A stretch of 64,000 nt of DNA from FEN-680 sp036845225 (lineage in GTDB: Bacteria > Actinomycetota > Geothermincolia > Fen-727 > Anoxymicrobiaceae), in contig DAIUEJ010000007.1 in assembly GCA_036845225.1 (NCBI GenBank), forward strand, positions 14,812 to 78,811, read 5' to 3'. The notes beneath the pieces are model-generated. The model was not told where the DNA came from. It did no database searches and saw only the letters and a program-made list of their open reading frames with translations. Shown here in pieces: positions 58,196 to 64,000 of this stretch; position 1 is the first letter of the stretch; each line of letters opens with the position of its first letter. A program made the position numbers and the translations under genes.

Positions 58196-59407
58196 TTACA
58201 GCACTGTTGTCAGCCAGTCGAACATCCTCTGGTCGTACAGGCTGCGCCCCTTGGGCTCGCAGTGCCAGTTCGCGCCTTCCTCCGCCTTGAACTTCACGAT
58301 GGTCTTGGGCGACTTCAAAGCGTCGTAGACTTCCTGTGCCTGTCCCGGCCAGAACTGCTCGTCCTCGGGGTCCGCGACAAACATCGGGCACTCGATCTGC
58401 CCTATGACGTCCCGTGCGTTGTACTTCTGCGACTCGGTGACCCAATCGTAGAAACTGTCGGTCATATAAGGCTTCATGCGCCACTCGACGTTCTGGCGCG
58501 CCTCGTGCCCCGCAACTTTCATGCCCATCTTCATGTCTCTGTCGAACTTCTCCTTATCGCCTGTCTCCAGTACCTTGATCATGCTCTTGGGGAAGTTGCC
58601 CATAACTGCGCTCGCGACGTCCATCACGCCGGGGTCCACGATCCCAGCCTTGATGCGGTGCTCGAACGCCAGCGCCCGCAGCACCCAGTAGCCGCCCTGG
58701 CTGACGCCGGACAGCGCGATTCGGTCCGCGTCGACGTCCTTGCGGGCGACCAGCATGTCTGTGATCGGGGTGATGACCTTCTCCCAGTCATACCGGAACC
58801 CGACATTGTGCAGCCAGAGCATGCCATTCTGCCCGGGGCCGTCGAAGGTGAAGGCCGCATACCCGCGCCGGAGCGCCCCCGCGATGCCCTCCGACCACAT
58901 TCCCGCGAGCGGCCCGTCGCTCCCGTTGTTGAAGATTATCGTGGCGAACGGCCCGCCCGAGTCATCGGGCGCGAAGAAATAGCCCGGCATCGGGGTGTCC
59001 TCGTAGGGGACTTCGATCTTCTCCGCGGGCGGGGCGCACCTGGCGCAGAACTCGTCCCAGCAGGCGAGGTGCCGCTGCCAGGTCGGAACTCCGCGGGAGG
59101 GATCGTCCGTGCCATCGATCATTGTGATCGAAGACGAGAAATACATGGCGGCCCGCAGGTAGGCTTCGCGGGCGCTCACGTCGTTGCCGGCCTTCGCGCA
59201 CTCCTCCGCGAAACCCTGCACTCGCTCCGCCGTCTCCAGCCAGACCTGGTACCATGACTCGAAGTCGCCGCTCTTTATGCGCTCTACCGCGGCGAGGATC
59301 TCTCCCACGTCAGCGCCACCGTAGTAACAAGTCCCCATGATCGCCTGGACCTCGAAGTCCATCTGCTCGTGTTTCATGAAGAACTGTTTCGGTTTTGCCC
59401 CAGCCAT
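58196..59407 (-). CDS. Alpha/beta hydrolase, FrsA/DHPON hydrolase-like, 403 aa
   Basis: A helical N-terminal domain of about 140 residues precedes the catalytic domain, as in the FrsA/2,6-dihydroxypseudooxynicotine hydrolase group. TIIFNNGSDGPLAG near 175, nucleophile elbow LSGVSQGGYW near 253, catalytic Asp in CPMFVADPEDEQFW near 345 and a C-terminal His (WHCEPKG near 383). Cytosolic. Such enzymes cleave C-C or ester bonds; the substrate is open. Confidence 0.83.
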   Translation of the reverse strand: MAGAKPKQFFMKHEQMDFEVQAIMGTCYYGGADVGEILAAVERIKSGDFESWYQVWLETAERVQGFAEECAKAGNDVSAREAYLRAAMYFSSSITMIDGTDDPSRGVPTWQRHLACWDEFCARCAPPAEKIEVPYEDTPMPGYFFAPDDSGGPFATIIFNNGSDGPLAGMWSEGIAGALRRGYAAFTFDGPGQNGMLWLHNVGFRYDWEKVITPITDMLVARKDVDADRIALSGVSQGGYWVLRALAFEHRIKAGIVDPGVMDVASAVMGNFPKSMIKVLETGDKEKFDRDMKMGMKVAGHEARQNVEWRMKPYMTDSFYDWVTESQKYNARDVIGQIECPMFVADPEDEQFWPGQAQEVYDALKSPKTIVKFKAEEGANWHCEPKGRSLYDQRMFDWLTTVL

Positions 59408-59441
59408 GATGACCTCCTGTAGGTTTGATGGCTACAGTATT

Positions 59442-60209
59442 TCACACCCGGTCGTTGGCGATGTCGAACGGCTTCTCGCCGGTCATGAACCGGTCGAGGT
59501 CCTCACCCTCATAGAGCTTGCACACGACCCTGCGGATCTTTCCGCTTATCTGCCCCAGCATCGCGCGGTTCACTTCCATGTCGTAGAACTCGCCGAGGTC
59601 GATCGGCTTTCCGATGCGCAGCGTCACCCGGTTGTAGAGGGTAACGGGGTGGCCTGTCTCGTTGAGTATGGGGTGGTCCCAGAAGCGACGAGTGATGAAC
59701 GGCGGGATGTTAGGGAGGTTGATCTCCTCATGCACGACGATCGCAAGCGGGATGACCGGCACCCTGGCTCTCAGCGCGATCCTCGCGAACCCGGTGTGGA
59801 ACGTGAAGATGCGGCTCGCCCTGTTCAACTGGATAACCGCCCTGTCGCCCTCAGGGAAGAGCCCCACGATCTCCCCGTCTTTTGCTATGTCGACAAGCGT
59901 GTCGATCGCCTGCCCGGCCTGCTTGCCTCCGTGGATGTCGACCGGCACGACGCCGAACAGCTTGGCGAAGGTGCGGAAGAAGGGGATGTTGAACGTGACC
60001 CGGTAGCCGCCCCAGGTGATGGGGCGCTCGGTGTTCCACATCACGATCATGGGGTCGAGGACGGGCTGCCGGTGGTTGCCTACGATTATCGCGCCGCCCT
60101 CTTCGGGGATGTTCTCCGCGCCCTCCGCGTGCACGCGCAGCAGTCTGGAGAACACGGGTCCCACGGTCCACTTGATGAGGTCGTAGATTATGAGCTCTGT
60201 CGCGTCCAC
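59442..60209 (-). CDS. PlsC-like 1-acyl-glycerol-3-phosphate acyltransferase, 255 aa
   Basis: The LPLAT domain is clear: GNHRQPVLDP near residue 46 (motif I), FNIPFFRTFAKLFGVVPVDI near 75 with motif II, and LFPEGDRAV near 117 (motif III, FPEG.R), then PVIPLAIV (motif IV). The family consensus in motif I is H-x4-D; here it is H-x5-D, an extra residue. N-terminal hydrophobic stretch may contact the membrane. Role: acyl transfer from acyl-CoA or ACP to lysophosphatidate or a related lipid. Confidence 0.85.
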   Translation of the reverse strand: MDATELIIYDLIKWTVGPVFSRLLRVHAEGAENIPEEGGAIIVGNHRQPVLDPMIVMWNTERPITWGGYRVTFNIPFFRTFAKLFGVVPVDIHGGKQAGQAIDTLVDIAKDGEIVGLFPEGDRAVIQLNRASRIFTFHTGFARIALRARVPVIPLAIVVHEEINLPNIPPFITRRFWDHPILNETGHPVTLYNRVTLRIGKPIDLGEFYDMEVNRAMLGQISGKIRRVVCKLYEGEDLDRFMTGEKPFDIANDRV

Positions 60210-60210
60210 T

Positions 60211-61140
60211 CTACCCCGCCCGCCTGAAGTTGACGTGCCCGGCGATGATTCGCTCCGTAAGCCAGGGCACGCTCGGTTCCATACCCTCTTTCACGCCTAT
60301 CCCCGGCTCCGCGTCGAAGGGGAGGAAGAAGTCGGGGCCGGACAGTATCACTATGCCGTCCCCGTGCCTGGCGTAAGCCACGGCCACCTTTCCATCCGCC
60401 TCCGGGATGGTGTCGCAGAGGTCGTATACCGCGAGCGGCACCACCGCGTGCCCGAGCGTCTCCAGTATCGGCCCCCCCGAGTAAGAACTGGAAAAGACTT
60501 CACCCGCGTGCCCATCGGTGACAGGGTGCGCGGTATCGCTCACCCTGGCACGGACCTTCAACATCGTCCCGTCGGTGACCATCTTCGACCAGCGGTTCTT
60601 GATGAAGTAGGGGTCTCCGAAGAAAAGAGGGGCGCTGGCTGTCGCGTCCATGAGGTCGAAGGTCTTGAGCCTGCCGCGCCCCACGGCGCCGGCCATCTTT
60701 GTGCTGGCGGCGCGACCCGTCTTGCGCCCGATGGAGCGGTCGAAGTCCGAGAGGTCGGCGATGGCGCGGCGCAGCAGACCGGGGTTCTTGAGCGCGCCGG
60801 CGGCGGCGAGGCGGGTCATCTGGCGGAGCGGGACGTTCCTGACCGCGGCGTACGCTCCCCCGCACACACCGATGTAGCAGCCGCCCCTCCTGACGAAGTC
60901 GCGAACGGTCGCACGGTAACTCTCCCCGTACTTCTCCACGCACATGACGCTGCCGATGCTGCCCGGGAAGAAAACCGCGTCAAACCAGTCCAGGGCGCGG
61001 TTGAGGATGTCCTCGTCGCTGACCGGCTCGACGCGCGTGCCGGGGCACTGGCGCTCGAGCCAGGTCACGAACTCGGGGGTGACCAGCCTGTGGTGCATGA
61101 CGTCCCACGTCGCGCGCTGTACTGCAACTCGGACCGGCAT
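60211..61140 (-). CDS. BPL_N/class I glutamine amidotransferase-like protein, 309 aa
   Basis: FDAVFFPGSIGSVMCVEKYGE and RRGGCYIGVCGGAYAA near residue 88 resemble the nucleophile elbow G-x-C-x-G-A of the biotin-protein-ligase N-terminal domain (BPL_N), which has a glutamine-amidotransferase-like fold. HGDGIVILSGPDFF near 265 is the later conserved segment. No glutamine-dependent partner is seen nearby. Probably an exported or cytosolic hydrolase-like protein; function unknown. It lies one base from the PlsC gene, so the two are cotranscribed. Confidence 0.8.
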   Translation of the reverse strand: MPVRVAVQRATWDVMHHRLVTPEFVTWLERQCPGTRVEPVSDEDILNRALDWFDAVFFPGSIGSVMCVEKYGESYRATVRDFVRRGGCYIGVCGGAYAAVRNVPLRQMTRLAAAGALKNPGLLRRAIADLSDFDRSIGRKTGRAASTKMAGAVGRGRLKTFDLMDATASAPLFFGDPYFIKNRWSKMVTDGTMLKVRARVSDTAHPVTDGHAGEVFSSSYSGGPILETLGHAVVPLAVYDLCDTIPEADGKVAVAYARHGDGIVILSGPDFFLPFDAEPGIGVKEGMEPSVPWLTERIIAGHVNFRRAG

Positions 61141-61220
61141 ACGGCCGCCTCTCTTCGTAATAGCAGAGTCCAGGAGAACATTTTGCCAAGAGGAGCGGCT
61201 AAATTGCTAGTGGGAGAGGC

Positions 61221-61748
61221 TCAATCCTTGCCGAGCTTGACCGCGACCTTGTGGACCTTGGGCGCGACGACCGCCTGGCAGTAGCCCGCCCCGGGGTTCT
61301 TCTCGAAGTAGCGCCGGTGGTACTCCTCCGCCGGGTAGAAGGTGTCCAGCGGCTTGACCCCCGTGACCACGGGCTTGCTGTACTCCCTGGAGAGCTCCTC
61401 CAGGAAGCGGTAGATCTCGGCCTCCTGCTCCTCGGTGGTGTAGAGGATTATCGAGCGGTACTGGCTCCCCACGTCGCCGCCCTGGCGGTTCAGGGTCGTG
61501 GGGTCATGGGACTCGAAGAACACCTCGAGCAAGCGGGGGAGCGACACGCTCGCTGGGTCGTAGTCCACGGCAACGACCTCGGCGTGACCGGTCAGCCCTC
61601 CGCAGACGGACTTGTAATCAGGGTTTTTGGTGGTGCCGCCGGCGTATCCGGGCATGATGTCGAGGACTCCTTCGACCAGGTTGAAGCAGGCCTCGGTGCA
61701 CCAGAAGCACCCACCGCCCAGTACTATGGTCTCACGATCACTTGCCAT
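61221..61748 (-). CDS. msrA: Peptide-methionine (S)-S-oxide reductase
   Basis: MsrA signature GGGCFWCTEACF near residue 12 with the catalytic Cys, MPGYAGGTTKNPDY near 34, and the C-terminal region AVVAPKVHKV. It reduces methionine S-sulfoxide using thioredoxin. The start overlaps the msrB stop by 11 bases. Confidence 0.97.
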   Translation of the reverse strand: MASDRETIVLGGGCFWCTEACFNLVEGVLDIMPGYAGGTTKNPDYKSVCGGLTGHAEVVAVDYDPASVSLPRLLEVFFESHDPTTLNRQGGDVGSQYRSIILYTTEEQEAEIYRFLEELSREYSKPVVTGVKPLDTFYPAEEYHRRYFEKNPGAGYCQAVVAPKVHKVAVKLGKD

Positions 61749-62109
61749 CTTCGTCCCCCTCGAACTTCAGGGATATCGAGTTCACACAGTGCCTCGTATT
61801 CTTCGGGGTGAGCCCCTCACCTTCAAAGACGTGGCCCAGGTGGCCGCCGCAGTTCGTGCAGGTTATCTCGGTGCGGGTGCCGTCCGCGTCGGTCGTGCGG
61901 GTGACCGCGCCTTCGATCTCGTCGTCGAAGCTGGGCCAGCCGCAGCCGGAGTGGAACTTGTCCGCGGACCTGTAGAGAGACGCGTCGCAGCGCCTGCAGG
62001 CGTACACGCCCGGCTCGAAATGCTTGTCGTAGATGCCGGTGTACGGCATCTCGGTGCCTTTGCGGACGATGACCCGCTCTTCTTCGGGCGTGAGTTTGTG
62101 TTGTGTCAT
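61738..62109 (-). CDS. msrB: Peptide-methionine (R)-S-oxide reductase
   Basis: MsrB signature: two zinc Cys pairs, CRRCDASLY near residue 35 and CTNCGGHLGHVFEG near 83, and the catalytic region RHCVNSISLKFE near 109 with the resolving/catalytic Cys. 123 residues, the usual single-domain length. It is upstream of msrA on the minus strand and overlaps it, so both reductases are made from one mRNA. Confidence 0.97.
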   Translation of the reverse strand: MTQHKLTPEEERVIVRKGTEMPYTGIYDKHFEPGVYACRRCDASLYRSADKFHSGCGWPSFDDEIEGAVTRTTDADGTRTEITCTNCGGHLGHVFEGEGLTPKNTRHCVNSISLKFEGDEDGK

Positions 62110-62190
62110 AAAGCCTTACCTCCAGTGTATTGCCTTCAAAGATAACTATACGGAGGCAGGACGGGCGAGCATATGAGAGAGGTCAACCGC

Positions 62191-62313
62191 GCGAAAAAGG
62201 GGGGTCAGGCACTTTTTCGCCGTTTTTTTTCACAAAGCAGGGAGGATGCAAAATGGTGCCTGTCCCTATTTTGCATCGACTAAACAAAAAAGGGTCTGAC
62301 CCCTAAAAGCTTA
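62191..62313. repeat. Three clustered Family A repeats
   Basis: GCGAAAAAGGGGGGTCAGGC, then GATGCAAAATGGTGCCTGTC followed by CCTATTTTGCATC (12-base inverted arms), then AAAAAGGGTCTGACCCCTAA followed by AAGCTTAGC. The stop of the 62303 gene is in the last unit. Confidence 0.85.
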
Positions 62314-62827
62314 GCTTCTCGACCATCTTGTAGGTCGGGCAATACTTCGCCTTCCAGGGGTCGCGGGCGAATCGCACGCAGTCGATGCAGCAGAACTTCA
62401 CCAGCAGCGCCTGGAAGATCCCCGCCGACAACAGGTAAGCGACCAGCGCCTTCGGGTCGCGCCTTGCGACGATGGGCGGGATGAACTGGAATATCGCGAG
62501 TGACGTCCCTTCCGCGAAATATCCCGCGGCGTTGAACGGCTTGTCCTGCTTCTTGAAGAGCTTCGCCGCGTACTTGCCGCCGTAGAAGAAATCGCAGGGC
62601 TTGTCGTAGTTCTCGCAGCGCGCGCAGATGAAATACTTGGGTATCGTCGCCCAGGCCAGCAGCCCCCCGAGCCACACCGGGAACCAGCGCGGCCGGTTGC
62701 GCAGTACCGCCCGTGCTCCACTGACGATGAAGGCCACGCCCGAGAGCATCAGCAGCGCCTGCTCGCGCGGGTCGGCGCAGGGCCATTCGCTGTCGTGGTC
62801 GCACGAAGTCTCGGGGCATGAGGGCAT
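62303..62827 (-). CDS. Cys-rich membrane protein, 174 aa, unknown
   Basis: ATG at 62827 behind GGGAG. The N-terminus has SCPETSCDHDSEWPC, then two hydrophobic helices (near 25-42 and 48-66), ICARCENYDKPCDFFYGG near 70, a third helix near 130, and a C-terminal CCIDCVRFARDPWKAKYCP. The Cys pairs may bind a metal or iron-sulfur centre. Its last codons and TAG stop are inside a repeat. No family recognised. A ferredoxin-like gene is divergent at 62955. Confidence 0.7.
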   Translation of the reverse strand: MPSCPETSCDHDSEWPCADPREQALLMLSGVAFIVSGARAVLRNRPRWFPVWLGGLLAWATIPKYFICARCENYDKPCDFFYGGKYAAKLFKKQDKPFNAAGYFAEGTSLAIFQFIPPIVARRDPKALVAYLLSAGIFQALLVKFCCIDCVRFARDPWKAKYCPTYKMVEKLSF

Positions 62828-62954
62828 TCGTGGGCTCCCTTCGCCGGCGTTCACCTGTTAGACTCGGATATTATATCCCAGCGGCAATAGGACTCTCTGC
62901 GGGCGCGGAGAATACCACAGGCACGACACGACACCGGGTATTTGGATTCGCGAT

Positions 62955-63781
62955 ATGTACAAAAGAAAGCTCATCGAAAAAGTGCTGGAGAGGGAGCGCA
63001 AGCCCTGGGATAAGCCGCGCCGGGGCATCCTTCAGGAGGTTCTCTCCGGGATCGGCAGCGTCCCGCCCGCGCCGGTTATCCACCCCTGGTTCAGGCCGAG
63101 CCTCACCGACATGCGCTGGCTCCCGATAAACGAGGACGTCGAGCTACCTGAGAGCGCGCCCGCCCCCCTCGCGCTCCTGGACCGGCTCATCGACGAAGCA
63201 TCCCACCGTGTGGTCTTCAACGCCTGCGGCTGTGCCGCCTGTCGTTCCAGTGCACGCGCCACCCGCATGATATCGGCTGCCTCCTGATGGGCGACTCCGC
63301 TTTGGAGACACCGGCGCACCTTCGCCGCGAGGTCTCTGCGGACGAGGCGAAGAAGCACGCGAGGCGCGCGGTGGAAGCGGGGCTGGTCCCCCAGGTCGGC
63401 AAGGCGCGAGTGGACAACTACATCTTCGGGGTCAAGGACCGCTCGCGGATGCTGACCGCCTGCTTCTGTTGCGACTGCTGCTGCATAACCCGCTACGAAA
63501 GGCATCTCCGCCCGGGGCACCTTGACCAGATATTCCCGCGGCTGGACGGCATCAAGGTTGAAGTGAACGGGGAGTGTGACGGCTGCGGCGAATGCGTCGG
63601 GCGATGCTATATCAAAGCGATCCACGTCCATGACGGAAGAGCCGTGATAAACGACAAGTGCCGTGCCTGCGGGCGGTGCGCGGCGATGTGCCCGTCGCAC
63701 GCGATAAAGGTCCGCATCGAGGACAGCCACTTCCTGGACATTTCATACGAGCGTATCCGCGCCCACGTCAAATATGACTGA
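62955..63781 (+). pseudogene. Ferredoxin-domain protein gene with a frameshift near 63234
   Basis: The frame from 62955 reads to ...HRVVFNACGC and then derails to a stop at 63287. From 63236 the other frame continues RLSFQCTRHPHDIGCLLMGD without a break, then FCCDCCC and two [4Fe-4S] motifs, CDGCGECVGRC and CRACGRCAAMC, ending at 63781. Joining them needs a 2-base deletion or 1-base insertion at 63233-63235 and gives a ~275-residue protein. The break falls in a motif that would be conserved (CGC..FQC..HP..IGC). It may be an inactive gene or a base-calling error. The Cys layout is related to that of the 21821-22876 protein. Confidence 0.75.
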
Positions 63782-64000
63782 CCCAGGCTTCAATAAACTG
63801 GTATTTCACGTTTCCGTCCCCACTTTATTGACGTAGATAAAGGTACATTTTTATCTTGACATCGACAATGTAACTCAAAGAAGAGACGAGCGCCGGGCCG
63901 CGAGACAGGAACGAAAGGCTTGTCAAAGTCCTCCGGCGGATGCCGGGCAAGGCTTTGAAACAGAGCGATTATTCCAGCGGGTCTCCGTGCTGAATAAAAT
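63782..64000 (+). other. Right-end intergenic region with promoter-like and hairpin sequence
   Basis: No gene is seen. The stretch is AT-rich to about 63880, with TTGACA at 63857. Downstream, CAAAGTCC (63930s) can pair with GGCTTTG around an inner hairpin CCGGC-GGAT-GCCGG, a structured leader candidate for a gene beyond the window. It matches no riboswitch I can name. Confidence 0.4.

Overview
The window is a GC-rich bacterial chromosome segment with frequent GTG/TTG starts, short intergenic gaps and strong GGAGG-type ribosome binding sites. The gene content fits an anaerobic, probably actinobacterial, lineage of the Geothermincolia/deep-subsurface type: a selenocysteine formate dehydrogenase, MetV and MetF, a tungsten-type aldehyde:ferredoxin oxidoreductase, several ferredoxin-like proteins, V4R and SCP2 proteins, and an exported protein with YFAEGT..PNF repeats. 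The taxonomic call is an inference from content. I see no rRNA, tRNA or CRISPR array.

Layout: 1-1494 holds the 3' part of a P-type ATPase. 1489-2280 is a stretch of minus-strand gene fragments punctuated by short palindromic repeats. 2.3-9.7 kb holds an acyl-CoA ligase, then a probable operon of two SCP2-like proteins, Fe-alcohol dehydrogenase, aldehyde:ferredoxin oxidoreductase and a MoaD/ThiS protein. 9.8-15.4 kb holds an NlpC/P60 lipoprotein, a zinc alcohol dehydrogenase, an acetyltransferase, a group II intron remnant, a GT39-like glycosyltransferase and an alpha/beta hydrolase. 15.7-21 kb encodes a 1742-residue secreted multicopper oxidase of unusual architecture. 21-31.6 kb holds a ferredoxin-domain protein, a pseudogene, and a one-carbon cluster: FdhA (selenoprotein), a degenerate NuoE-NuoF-like protein, MetV, a GAF histidine kinase, MetF and two stand-alone receivers. 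31.6-45.3 kb is mostly minus strand: a FeeM-like acyltransferase, a PaaK-like ligase, hydrolases, glycerol kinase, an MFS exporter, an enolase-like domain fused to a membrane domain, a methyltransferase and a haloalkane dehalogenase. 45.4-53.3 kb holds a metallophosphoesterase and an envelope-stress-like module: OmpR-family regulator, kinase, lipoprotein, MacB-type ABC permease and ATPase, lipoprotein, HtrA protease. 53.3-63.8 kb holds assorted oxidoreductases, hydrolases, PlsC, a BPL_N-like protein, MsrA/MsrB, and a frameshifted ferredoxin-like gene.

Three families of short dispersed repeats decorate the intergenic DNA. The largest has palindromic cores such as GGGGTCAGACCCC or GGTGCCTGNCCCC and repeatedly touches or supplies the stop codons of genes. 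The most notable systems are the membrane-tethered enolase homologue, the formate-to-methyl-folate cluster with its own signalling proteins and a degenerate electron-transfer subunit, the giant multicopper oxidase, and a two-component/ABC/HtrA module with matching 11-bp tandem repeats upstream of both of its operons.
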